64,000 nucleotides of DNA, from the NCBI GenBank assembly GCA_020466095.1, contig CM035806.1, forward strand, positions 129,253,400-129,317,399, written 5' to 3'. Shown here in pieces: positions 30,131-41,391 of the stretch. This DNA comes from Chlorops oryzae (taxonomy: Eukaryota > Arthropoda > Insecta > Diptera > Chloropidae). Each line of letters begins with the position of its first letter. Position 1 is the stretch's first letter. Position numbers and translations under genes: made by a program. The notes below the pieces were generated by a model. It was not told the origin of the DNA and did not search any database. It was given only the letters and a program-made list of their open reading frames with translations.

Positions 30131-31539
30131 CTCGAAAATAGTGAAATCCAAGAACTTTTTCGCCCTAAGCGTCAAAATAGAAAAATTAAGTAATCATTTT
30201 GCGGGAGCCTTGGCAGCGCAATAGAATGGGATTCGTTTTGCGCACAAGTTCGTGCAAAACGAAAAATAGCTCTTTAAAGGTAGTTAGTTAACATAACAGA
30301 TCTATAATCTAAGCCGACGATATGTTTTTAGTTTCAGGGCACTTTGTATATTTTGTTGAAATGTTTCTTCTATCAATTTTGTTTTAAATTTTAAGGGCTG
30401 TTTTTCGTAGTTGGGGTATTTTAAATTGCATTTTGCTGATACTCGGACGAACGATCTTAATCTTGTGTTTTCCGCAAGGCAAAGAGCTCACGATAAACAA
30501 CAAATATGCGCATATAGTTTCTGAAGTTCTTTACGAAACGATCTGCCACTGGGACCTAGTCGAGAAAAAACAAACTACCGTTCATTTTGCACGTTACCAA
30601 AAAGCGTAAGACGCAAAAAAGGGTATAATAACCTTTTCAGAGAGAAAAAATATACATTTATTTATGTAAAATGATTTTCTGATTCGGACGCTATATTAAG
30701 TTTTTTTTGGCAACTTTTATTTCCGATGATATCACGAAATAACGATTAATTACGAAATTCAAGGTGTGTTTACATTTACATAGCCAAACAGTAANNNNNN
30801 NNNNNNNNNNNNNNNNNNNNNNNNNNNNNNNNNNNNNNNNNNNNNNNNNNNNNNNNNNNNNNNNNNNNNNNNNNNNNNNNNNNNNNNNNNNNNNCTTATA
30901 TGCAACCAGCCGTAAAGGAGTTGCATAAACAAACCATTGCATCTACTAAGCAACATCTACGCTCCGCCTCTTTCGTTATTGAAAGTAACGAAAGGTTGCA
31001 AAAGTAGTTGCAAAACTGATTTTTTTAACTAAAAACTAAATTTGGTTTGTCAAATCGCTTGTGTAACTTTAAGAGTTTTTCACAACTACTTTGCTTTGTC
31101 TATGAAACTAAAAAGGTTTTTTGAAACGCTTATGCACACCTTATGTAACCAAAAAAATTTTTTTTGGTTTAAAGTTGTTACAAAGTGCCACTAGGGGAAG
31201 GGGGTCTCGCCAATGATGACGCTTGTTGATGAGGGGGAGGGAGGGTTAATCCGCAATGATCACGTCATCATCTCTATCTTATAAGAAAGCACTATAAAAC
31301 TATATTTTGAAGAAATTACTTTCTATTTACTTGTGAAATAATAAAGAGCTCAATTAAGATGTCAAACGAGTGGGGGTGGGGGGGGGGGGTTCTGGACGAT
31401 GACGATTGATGATAATGGGGGGAGGGGGTCTTAAATGGTCAAAAACATGCTGAAGTAATATATGGACGGCCCCTTACGAAAAAAGCGCGTTCAAGAAAAA
31501 GTTGTTTGTTTGGGACGCCCTAGTGTGCATATGTACATA
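30131..31539. other. Unclassified stretch with an assembly gap
   Basis: No gene is supported. 30795-30894 is 100 N. G-rich runs (gggggaagggggtctcgcc at 31194 and a GGGTGGGG tract at 31370-31390) and the segment ending tatggacggccccttac (about 31461-31478) look like a decayed DNA-transposon remnant. Its ends were not resolved. Confidence 0.4.
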
Positions 31540-31547
31540 CTTATAAG

Positions 31548-32844
31548 TAAGGCAACAGGAAATATGTATATAATTAAAAAATATTTTTTTACATTTTTCC
31601 AAACACAAATATTTTTTTTTTATTTTCCATAAATATATCGAAATTAATCTAGTTGGCATAGATTTTTTTTGCCGTGCAGAACAAATTCAAAACTTCTTTT
31701 AAAATATAACCACAAAGTTCTAAAATGCCTAAAGTCAAAGAGGACAATTCGAGCTTCCTTCGCCGGATTGCAATTGAAAATCCAAATGTTTTTCGGACTG
31801 ATAGTTCAGTTCTTTTTTGCGTTCTATGCAGTATCGATATAAAAGCCTATCAAATAAGTCAAGTAAAACAACACTTGTCGACCGTACAGCATCTTTTAGC
31901 CACTGAACGAAAGCAAAAACAAGAAGTTAGTTCAAGCCGAAATCTTTTGACAGCAAACCACGAAAATTGTATAAACCCAAAGCCGAGTGAATTCGCTATG
32001 GATTTAACAAACTGCTTTCTTAGCTCAAACATTCCTCTCCATAAAATTCGACATCCCAGGGAAAAAACATTTTTGGAGAAATACACGAATTTTTCTGTTC
32101 CCTCAGAATGGAGCTTAAGAACCAATTTTTTGCCAAAAATATATGGAGCAAAAAACGAAGGTATAAAAGTTTTGGAAAAAATCGCATGTATTTTATAAGG
32201 TGGTAAATTAGAGGAGGGCTCAGACAATCTTGGCGCAATGAGCCCTATTGAGCTGGCAGCTTACAAGTTTGCACCAGTGACATCATACGACGTAGAGCGT
32301 TCTTTCTCAACTTATAAACGCATTTAAGAGGACTCGCGTCGATCATTCATATTCAACAACTTGAAAAAATATGTAGTACATTGCAATAAAATAGACTAAA
32401 CAAACTATAAATTGTATTTTAATGTAATATGAACTTTTCCGCAAAGCACTACCTAGCCAACAGCTTTTTCTATACTTATTTGACTACCCTGCACAATAAA
32501 CACTACTTTCAAAGTGGAATGCTATATTTGGGGTACCCGGAGGACAGGTTCAATTGAGCCAATTTCGTGTTATGTTAGGGAACCTGAGGGACTGGTCCAA
32601 ACTGGCAACATTTTCACTTGGGTTTTGGCCCCATATACTCTTTCCAATTTTCATTCAAATCGGTTGATCATTATTTTAGTTAGCGTGCAAAAGAAAACTA
32701 GATCTCTTTTATTCGTACATATTTTAAAAGTAAAGAAAATATTTCGGCATTTAAAAAAATATTTTATAAAAAAAAAAAAATATTTCAAAGTAAATATAAA
32801 ATATTTCAAAGTAAATATTATCGAAAATATTTCCTGTTGCCCTA
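31548..32844 (+). mobile_element. Internally deleted hAT element (1297 bp)
   Basis: The ends TAAGGCAACAGG and CCTGTTGCCCTA are inverses (one mismatch), flanked by a perfect 8-bp duplication, cttataag (31540-31547 and 32845-32852). The aaatatttt words near both ends may be subterminal sites. It carries a short open transposase N-terminus and a separate C-terminal remnant, so it is a deletion derivative. Confidence 0.9.
31725..32398 (+). pseudogene. hAT transposase, N-terminal finger plus hATC remnant
   Basis: A 157-codon frame (31725-32198) begins MPKVKEDNSSFLRRI and has a CGGBP1/BED-like finger (FCVLCSIDIKAYQISQVKQH), the DNA-binding part of this hAT group. It ends LEKIACIL. About 40 bp later, in another frame, come SPIELAAYKFAPVTSYDVER and SFSTYKRI, the conserved hATC end, with one in-frame stop and then DSRRSFIFNNLKKY. 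The RNase H-like core is lost by internal deletion. The N-terminal frame could still yield a DNA-binding peptide. Confidence 0.82.
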
Positions 32845-32852
32845 CTTATAAG

Positions 32853-33716
32853 TATATAAATATATGTCATACAAAAAGTGCTACGAAATGTGATATATGC
32901 CGGCTCCAAAGTCACTCTGACATCAAGGACTCTGACTCTGACTCTGTCAGAGTGACATTTCCTGCTAAATACATGAGTACCTATATGCGTATGTATGTAT
33001 ATACTTAAAGATTAATACATAGATTTCAAAAAATTTTCCTGGTCATCTTATAAAATAGAGGTTGTTCCTATCTCATGCGGTGCCATGTCGTGACAATGAA
33101 AAAGGCGAATACTTTCTTTCTGGGTTCTTTTCATCGGTGAACGGTGCGCAGCAGCTGTCCTGTGCGGCAGTGATTTTCACTGAGGGTGGAAAATATAGTA
33201 TGTTGAGCTTTTCTATATGTACGTCACAAATACTGCATACATTTATTCTGACACTTTTTATGATTGTGTTCCGTGTGACAAAATCTCAATTTATTTCGAC
33301 ATTGTTAGCTGCCGCTGTGCGGTGTGGCAGGCAGAAGGGAGCAGACGCAGACGATGCACCAAATGCAAATAGACTCCACTAAGCTTTTCGACAGTCATCC
33401 AGATTCGGTGTGTGGATTGGCTTATGGTCGGAATAGGTTAGTTCGACTGTCAGACGGAGTGCCGATTGAGTTTGAGAGTCGTTGTTTTTTAGTTTGTAGG
33501 TCTGTGGTTCGAACTCGTCTGCCGTTGAACTACGTTGAGGCATACGTCCGAGCATACGTCGCCGCTGTCAGACAAAACAACAAAGCCGCCAAGAATCTCT
33601 TCAGACCTCTTTTCAACGTTTCAAATACGCGGAGGAATCATTACAGCAAAGAACAATTTAAGTGAGTCCAACTATTCTAATAATAATTTAATTCAACTTA
33701 ATTTGATTTGATTTGA
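32853..33716. other. Unclassified stretch
   Basis: A small inverted repeat (gtcactctgac ... gtcagagtgac, about 32909-32955) with tandem gactct words lies here. A GC-richer region (33060-33660) has open frames of 106-113 codons without recognisable domains. One B-box-like word (ggttcgaactc at about 33507) does not fold into a tRNA. This could be single-copy host DNA or a decayed element. Confidence 0.35.
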
Positions 33717-36140
33717 TTTTTTTAAACTTTTTTTTTTGTGGTTATTTTTATATTGAATCTTCTTAAACTTAAGAACTAACAATATGTTTTAAAATCTTAA
33801 ACTAGTATAAAATTTCACTACATAAAATTAAGTCATAATTTATATAGCGACATTGGCAAAAACGCGCCTCGAACCTTCTAGCCGGGCTTAAGCAATACTT
33901 TCGTGTGCCGTTTGGAGCGATGTTTCCAAAGGCGGGTGTCGGTGCCGGTTTGAGTACGAGGCTTACAACACATTTCGTGTGTGTCTAGGAGTGTATCGCA
34001 GTGCCGGCTTTAAAACGGGGGATCGACGATGCTGTGGCAAACAAAACAGCTTCTTCGTTGTTGGGCGGTTTGTGCCAATGTTGCTATAACTGTCGAATGT
34101 CGACGGAGCCCATATTGGGTACAATTGGCAGCCGATTGCCGTAGAATCGTGCGAGGCGAGGCTATCGACATCCGTCGTCGTATACGTCATCGACGGGGAG
34201 CACAGTCGGAGACAAATCGACAGCTCGCGAGCCGTTATCGCAACGTTACCGACGAGATTAAGTCGAAAGTCAAGCGACGCAGAACGGTCATCGTTAACTG
34301 AATTCGTCATTAACGGGGATGCTGTCGGAGACCAACGACGGGGGACGAATGTCGTGAACCTCGCCGCTCGACTTGTGGTGCGTGTGTAGCGGTCGGGCGA
34401 TCGTTTCTTCTTAGCCTCGAGTGCGTTGAATTTGAGGCTAAGCACCTAGCCATTTCATTTGGGTGCCGCTGGAGTCTATCCAAATAGGAATTTTTAAGAC
34501 GCACTAATTCCTCTTTAACCAAAGGGATATTAAGGTGACGATGGATATTTTCGTTCCGTATATACCATGGCGCACCTGTAATTGAACGGAGAATTTTTGA
34601 TTGGCATCTTTGAATCAATTCTATACTTTAGGAACTTGCATTACCCCATAACTGAAGGCCATATGACCATATTGGCTTTAAAATACTAGTATATAAAAGG
34701 ATTTTATATTAGATTTTTAAGGGGGAACGATGATTCATTAACCAATGAAGCTTAATAGCTTTAAGTTTCATTTGGGTTCGTTTAGCTTCAATATGTTTGC
34801 GCCACGTGAGATGTTTGTCCAAGTGGATACCCAAGTAAACAACATTGTCCGTCTCTGGTACTATTATGTTGTTTATTCTTAAAGGGGGACAGATGCCCCT
34901 TTTAAGTGTAAATGTAACATGTTTACTTTTTTGCTCGTTTACTTTCACTCGCCATGTTCCTAACCATTTTTCAGCCACTTTTAAATGCGTTTGCAGGTTA
35001 GAAGTGGAAGAAATCGGCCATCTATGGCGGCTTAATATGGCTGTGTCATCGGCAAAAGTGGATGTTGTAAGACTACTGTTTACAGGGAAATCTGACGTAT
35101 ATAGTAAATATAAGAAGGGTCCAAGAACACTTCCTTGGGGCACTCCTGCTTTGATTTCTATGCTTTGTGAAACAAAATCTTTATATTTGACCTTAAAATT
35201 CCTATGTTTTAAGTAGGATGAAAGTATTGCGTGAACAGTAGGAGGGAGAAGATATTTAATTTTTGAATAATTCCTTCATGCCATACATTGTCGAACGCTT
35301 GAGCCGCGTCCAAGAATATGGCGGAGCAGTATTCTTTGTATTCAAAAGCTTTCCTTATTTCATTGGTTATGCGATTTACCTGGTCTATAGTCCCTTGATT
35401 TTTACGGAAACCAAATTGGTGGTGCGGAATTATATCCCTTTCAGAAACGAATGGAGTCGATTTGGAAAGCAGTGCTTTCTCAAAAAGTTTGGAAATACGT
35501 GGAAGATGGCTTATGGGTCGATAAGACGACACCATTGTTGCATCCTTGCCTGGTTTTGGAATCATAGTTATTAAGGAGGATTTCCATGCTTGAGGGAAAT
35601 ATTTAAATCGAATGATCGCATTGAAAAGCTTTGTAATGAACAAGATGGCAATGTATAGCATCTCAATAATCATTTTAGGAGTTATGTTATCCTCTCCAGG
35701 TGCTTTTTTGGGGGATAATTGACTTGTAATAATTGCTTTAATTTCGTTTGAGTGGAAATAGATTGGGTAATTTTGAGAATTTATTTGAAGTGTAGGCATT
35801 TCACAGTTTTTTTCAGGGGGGTTAGGTTGGGAAACTGACTTTAAGTGCCCAGCAAAGGCAGTAGCCTTTTCTTCACTACTACGTGCCCAAGCGCCGTTGG
35901 TATCTCTTATGGGAGATTCCCCCACTTTTGGGGATTTAATAAACTTATTTATCTTCCATAAAGATGATTTTCCGGAGGACTGTGGGGAAAGCTTCGAAAC
36001 ATATTTCCTACACTCGTCATTTTTTAATCTTAAGAGAGCTTTGCTTAGCTCATTTGTTGCGGCTTTAAGTCTTAGCTTAGCCGCTGGGGATCTATGTTGT
36101 TGCCATTCGCGTCTTTTTATTACTTCCACTGTGTATTACA
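33717..36140 (-). mobile_element. Jockey-like non-LTR retrotransposon, decayed and 5'-truncated
   Basis: It is a minus-strand copy related to the plus-strand element at 39.7-44.1 kb. It starts in the segment between endonuclease and RT (REWQQHRSPAAK) and runs to an A-rich 3' end near 33717. The 3' untranslated region shares its ending with the copy at 14022-18056 (gaactaacaata...atcttaa) and contains a ttaagcccg...gaggcgcg word like the 98-bp repeats at 44.2 kb. Confidence 0.82.
34310..36129 (-). pseudogene. Jockey-like reverse transcriptase, frameshifted
   Basis: The first frame (36129-35209) covers the linker and RT fingers/palm: LITMIPKPGKDATMVSSYRP, HQFGFRKNQGTIDQV and AIFLDAAQAFDNVWHEG. 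A break near 35210 shifts to the next frame (35200-34709) with PQGSVLGPFLYLLYT, the catalytic FADD and YLGIHLDKHLTWRKH. A third piece (34618-34310) carries SKILRSITGAPWYIRNENIH. Stops and shifts between the pieces make it inactive. It is clearly related to, but diverged from, the element at 41388-44062. Confidence 0.85.
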
Positions 36141-36281
36141 CCTGTCGTAAGACATTAAGTAACTGTTATTAATTATATATATGCTTAGTAATAAAAGTAA
36201 TTTGAAATCATTATTTACAAATTTACACGTTCTTACTTATTTAATTAAGTTATAAGAGAAGAAAGAATTTATATGAAAGAT
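36130..36281. other. Short AT-rich spacer between two Jockey-like fragments
   Basis: No feature is seen. Confidence 0.4.
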
Positions 36282-37838
36282 TTATATCCGATTTATCAGA
36301 TCGGTTGGTAGGACTCTCTTTAACCGCCGTTGGCAAGATGACTCAATAATTGGCAAACTTCTCATGTTGCGATTTGGATGGGCCATCAGTCTGGTTGCGT
36401 GACGTATTCCTGCTTGCCGTATCGTTACAGCAACTAAGTTGACATTTGAATCTCGGTGGATGTCGTAATTGGATATGTACCATTCTACATTTATAATCGT
36501 TCGGAGTATTCGTGATTGCTGCCGTTGTATTAATAGCATGTTTGATTTGCTTGCCGTACCCCAAAGTTCAATACCGTATGACCAGATTGGGATTAGTATC
36601 GCTTTCAAGATTAGAAGTTTATTGGTGATAGATAGCTTCGATTTCGGGCACAGCGACCAATAGAGCTGTCTAAAACGCCATTTTAGGTGATTTCTTTTTG
36701 CTACTATATGTTCTTTCCAGGTTAACTTTTGATCAATATCGATCCCATGGTATTTTGCTTTGGTGTCTATAGGGACATTCTTATTATTAACTTTTAAAGG
36801 GATCGCTGAAAACTTTCGGTTGGTGTATATAAATTAGGTTGTTTTTTCTATGTTTATGTTTATGCCCCAACTGTTGTACACGGAAAGAATTGTCTTGTAT
36901 TGAATCAATAAAATATTTTATTAACTGTCAAAAAGTAAACATTTTATTAATTCAATACCAAAGTTGTACCCAAAGTACAACTTTTGCTAAAAATCAGTAA
37001 ATAGATTTTACTGATATCAGTAAAATATTTTATTGACTTAAAACACATAGTTAGATCTCCCATTAGAAGTCATTTCTGATGCTACAATTCAAGGGTTTGA
37101 ATTGCAGTCATAGGTAGTTTAAATACGCAAACCGAAATTTGACTCAGTAGTCAGCCAATCCGTAAAAATTGCTCTGATGAGACCCCAGACGGCAGTTCGA
37201 AACGTACGTCAGCAAATAGTCGCTTATGGATGCCTTTCTCAAGCATAGCTTGAAACATACATTTCACATTAATGAATTAATTATTGTTCTTCTAGAAATA
37301 AACTTTCGTCGCAGAAAAGAGTCACCGAAATGGGACCAAAAATGCAACAAAAATAGGAATCTGTTGGTTCGCTATCAAAGAAAAGAGAAGTTTAGCTCGA
37401 ATACTTTCACAGTTAAATTGCAAAAACAACTCTCTGTATGCATATGCATACAATAAAACTTAATACATGCAATTGTTTTTGTAAATAAGTATTTACTTGT
37501 TGATGTTTAATAAAATATTTTCTTGATTCAATAAAATATTTACTTTTTGATGTTTAATAAAATATATTCTTCAAATCAGTAAAAATTTTCTTGCTGCCAA
37601 ATCAAGCCATTATTAGTTTTTACTGATTTTGAGAAAATAATTCTTTCCGTGTACCAGTCAAGAAGGCCATCAAGTCCTGTTTGTCGGTTTTCCGTTGCCT
37701 TTGATAGAGTTTCGTCTGCTGAGAGCAAGACAATGTCGTCAGCGAATGTAGCAATCATAATTTGGGACGTAGCAGGCATGGGTACATCAGCTGTGTACAG
37801 CAAATACAACAGAGGCCCAAGCACGCTACCTTGTGGGA
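36282..37838 (-). pseudogene. Second Jockey-like RT family fragment, split by a MITE
   Basis: On the minus strand 37838-37654 reads VPQGSVLGPLLYLLYTADVP and the catalytic FADD (TFADDIVLLSADETLS) up to GLLDW. After the MITE (36879-37651) the frame resumes NSWGININIEKTT. Text at 36780-36282 gives YHGIDIDQKLTWKEHI, LIPIWSYGIELWGTASK and NYDIHRDSNVNLV. It is a different family from the neighbouring copies, although of the same clade by motif. The N-terminal endonuclease is absent. The upstream end coincides with a CAGGCACGTAGCC terminus at 37839, probably another insertion. Confidence 0.8.
36879..37651. mobile_element. TA-flanked MITE (773 bp) inside an RT fragment
   Basis: The ends CACGGAAAGAATT and AATTCTTTCCGTG are exact inverses, flanked by TA (36877-36878 and 37652-37653). 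Subterminal aataaaatattt words recur at both ends. Removing the element and one TA rejoins the host RT frame (DW-Y-NSWG), so a TA duplication is supported. This points to a Tc1/mariner-type MITE. No transposase is present. Confidence 0.83.
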
Positions 37839-38363
37839 CAGGCACGTAGCCAGGATTTTCAGACGGGGGGCGTTTTTATATTTCCAATTTTTTGCTGCGT
37901 AACAATTTACATTCTTTCGAAACAATACGTCAATGAAACCGATAGTCGTAACAAAAGTATAAAAAAGTAAGAAACAGAACTCCAAAAGAAGAAGCACCAT
38001 AGTGTGCGTATAAAAGTTGCTGAAAATTATATAACTTAAACCAAACCAAACAATCATTGCTGATTTTATTAATTAATAGTTTTAATAATTTTTTACAATC
38101 AGAACAGAGTTTACCCGAGAGGGCAGTTGATCGAGAGTGTGTTTTGCTGTGGTTCAATGGTATGGAAAGTTCCAACAAAATCGACATACCAATGTCAAGT
38201 AAATTAAGAGATAATATAAATATTATTGCATATTACACATTTAATAACCAAAATTTACACTTCATTTAAAAAAAAAATCTTTAAAACTTCTGAAATTAGT
38301 CGGTGAATATAGTAAATCCCGATATTTGGATAAGTCAGATTGTCTTAATTTATTTTATACAAT

Positions 38364-38395
38364 TCGACATCATAATAGGCCTATTATGATGTCGA
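38364..38395. repeat. 32-bp perfect palindrome
   Basis: tcgacatcataatagg is followed directly by its exact inverse, centred on ggcc at about 38379-38380. Confidence 0.9.
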
Positions 38396-38510
38396 TTTTA
38401 AAATCATAATGAAGCATATTATGACACTAGATTTGAGAAAATGTAAAAAAAAATTTTAAATCAAACAAAAAGCATGGCATACTACCAGGGTTTGTAATGA
38501 ATTTCATAGC

Positions 38511-38614
38511 GTGCAATAATAAATTTCAAAACGCACGCATTTCAAAAAATACAAGGCAAGGTGTGCAATAATAAATTTCAAAATGCACGCATTTCAAAAA
38601 ATACAAGGCAAAAA
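38511..38614. repeat. 52-bp direct duplication
   Basis: gtgcaataataaatttcaaa recurs 52 bp later (38511 and 38563), with the shared tail ttcaaaaaatacaaggcaa. Confidence 0.85.
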
Positions 38615-39818
38615 TAAGCAGAGCATACTACGAAGTTGTATAATAAAGAATTTCAAATTATGAATCTGTCAAATAAAAATAAAAATTTTCTTCACAAAAA
38701 AAACGTTTTCTTAAATTTAGGTTAAAATCTAGTTTGAAATCTTATTGCATAAAATATTGTTCGGCACTCGTGTCGAAAATATCTATTTTCGATCTCAAAA
38801 TGTCACCAAAAATTAATTTTTGGACTAATATTGAAAAACTTTCGTGATATTCCTACAGAGTGAAATATTTACTTGAAAAATTTCGAGCGGGTAAAATACC
38901 CATGAAAACGGCGTTCTGCCGTGCCTGTATTTGTTTATCTGCACACACAACTGCACATAAAAAGTTTACGATTACGAAATAATTCAAAAATAATCGGGAT
39001 TATTTGTGATTAATGAAAAAATTCGAATTATTCAAAAAATAATACGAATATTTTTTTTTTTTTTTGGAGTAACATTTAAATGGCGCAATGGTGCTCAAAA
39101 TTTGAAACGGAATTTTCTCGAAATCGTTACGTGATATAATTTTTTGATATTTTTCAATTTTTCGGGAGACAAAATCAAACAGAAGCACTAATAAACTTTA
39201 AAAGAGGATTTCGTTGCAGAACAGTGTAATATTCAGTTTTTCATATATCACAAATAATCCCGATGAGTTTTGAATTATTTCACAATCTGTACCACTAATA
39301 ATTCAAAACATTAATTCAGATTAATGAAAATAATATTGATAATAGTTTAAAAAAAAAATAAACGAAATATTAAATATGTAGTTTTCGGGATGAATTGACA
39401 AAGCTTCGATTACATCATTTGCTAGTATGTCTATATCCCGATGAACATTTAAAAGAGCCAGCCCGTTCGGCCTGTTTTCTTTCGTTTTGTTGCGCAAAAC
39501 AGTTTTCAGACGGCGCAATGATCAAGCAACACTGTTGTCGCGTTCGGCTGTGTTGTTTTAAGCGCTCCAGTAAACTTTTAAATTCCGACATCCGATTAGA
39601 CAGAAAACTACAAGTTAAGTCGTATTTTCTCGCGAACGGCTGAGTATTGTTGTCCAGCCGATTCCCTGCTTTTGGGCAGTGAGTTGAGGAATTAAAATCA
39701 AATTTTCCTCAAAGTTAAGTATATTCCAAAATCCATTCATTCCTGTTTGTTTACAAAAACACTTTTATAGACAGAGACAACTGTTTGCTGCAGCTGATTC
39801 AGCTGTCAGCTGGATCAA

Positions 39819-41391
39819 GTGATGCCAATATCTCGTTCACCTCCAAAAAATAGCGTCGACACAAACCATGGGTTCTTAGCTACAGAAGATGCTATAAATC
39901 AAGTTTCACAACTACCCAACAAACAATTCCTTCGCGACAACGAAAGTTTTCAACAGTTCGCAGCTAACAGCCAATTTTCTATGTTGAAAAGCCATTTTCA
40001 GAGGCAACGTTCCAATTCCACCGGCGAAACAGTTCCAAAATTCATAAAAAAAAGGCAATTTAAATCTAGCTGATCCTACAGCACCTCCCATTACCAGCGC
40101 TACAACAACAACAAACGCGTCGACCTCAGGTAACGCAGCTATCGAAGAATCTTTAAACTCAAACAATAAGTCAAAAGAACAAATCGAGCAGAAGGCGATG
40201 CTGATTGGCATGCATCGCTACGTTAATATAATTAAACGTAAAAGAAGTCCAACTGGAAAACACGCTAATAGGGCTAAACTAAATAAAACGGAAGTCATAT
40301 CCACCCCCACTAATATGTTATCGGGTAACCGTTTTGCTCCACTAGCTGACAAATCGAATGATAATTCATCCGAAAATCAGCCTACTAGAGAATTCAAACC
40401 GCCTCCAATTTATTTGCGTGAGCGGAGCTCTAATAGCCTCGTTGCCAGCCTCATTCGCCTGATAGGCAAAGATAGCTTCCATATCGTGCCATTAACTCGT
40501 GGGAATATTCACGAGACAAAATTCCAAATTGATAATGAAAGAAATTATAGAATTGTCGCCAAAAACTTAGAAGACAGCAAAAAGAGTTTTTATACTTACC
40601 AACTAAAGAGCAGCAAAGGCATTTCTGTTGTAATAAAAGGCCTTGAATCAGATATAGAGCCATCTGAAATTAAGCAGGCCTTGGAAGAAAAGGGCTTCCA
40701 GGTCAAGCATGTTATTAAAATAATAAATAGACAGAAAGTCCCTCAGCCCATGTTCAAAATTGAACTCTGCCCTGATGCTGTAAAATTAAGGAAAAATGAG
40801 AATCACCCTGTATATAGTTTACAGTATCTTCTTAGCCGTAGGATTTCAGTAGAAGAACCGCTTAAACGTAGCGGACCAGTGCAATGCACAAATTGCCAAG
40901 AGTATGGTCATACAAAGACATACTGCACCTTACGCGTAGTATGCGTCATATGTGGAGAGTTTCATCACTCTTCCGTCTGCAATAACAAGAGTAGCAACGA
41001 TCTTATTTTGAAAAAGTGTAGTAATTGTGGCGGAAACCACACAGCTAATTACAGGGGCTGCCCTATTTATAAGGAGCTTAAAAATCGTTTGGTTTTACAG
41101 AAAGAAGCCGCCTGTAATTCTCAAAAGCAAGTATTTCTAACTCGTTCATCGGCTCAAACGCAAGCCAAATCAATTCCGTCCGTCAATCCCAGCTTATCCT
41201 ACGCTGATGCTTTAAAATCTGGTGTAAATAACGCACAGAATGTACCAAAACAACTGAATAGCAGTTTGGAAAATATGATTTTCAATTTGACGCAATGTAT
41301 GTCACAATTTATGGCATCAATGCAAACTACACTACAGGAGTTAGTGCGGACGCAAAACCAAATGCTCCAAATTCTTATCTCCCAAAAATGA
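39819..41391 (+). pseudogene. Jockey-like ORF1 (gag-like), one frameshift
   Basis: It encodes the nucleic-acid-binding protein that would coat the element RNA. The first part starts MMPISRSPPKNSVDTNHGF at 39819. An A run at 40046-40053 shifts the frame, after which NLADPTAPPITSATTT leads into the long frame (first ATG at 40198). That frame contains a region like the PRE_C2HC domain (GISVVIKGLESDIEPSEIKQ, about 140-215 residues into it) and three CCHC-type knuckles (CTNCQEYGHTKTYC; CVICGEFHHSSVC; CSNCGGNHTANYRGC). A low-complexity tail ends ILISQK. The stop TGA at 41389-41391 overlaps the ORF2 start as ATGA. A single-base slip in the A run is the only defect seen. Confidence 0.83.

Larger units (their letters stand above)
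37839..39700. other. Unclassified stretch beginning with a transposon terminus
   Basis: It starts with CAGGCACGTAGCCAGGAT, which resembles in inverse the ends at 44589 and 46549. Inside are a 32-bp palindrome (38364-38395), a 52-bp direct duplication (38511-38614) and a diverged inverted pair (about 38968-39010 and 39247-39285) sharing cgggattatttgtgat. No convincing gene is seen. The right part probably includes the 5' untranslated region of the Jockey-like element that follows. Confidence 0.45.

Noticed and set aside
33430..33525. tRNA-like stretch with ggttcgaactc
   Set aside because: Only the B-box-like word fits; the T-arm and acceptor stem cannot both form.
33324..33665. 113-codon frame MAGRREQTQTMHQ...
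   Set aside because: No recognisable domain, no supporting signals, and it overlaps another frame of similar length.
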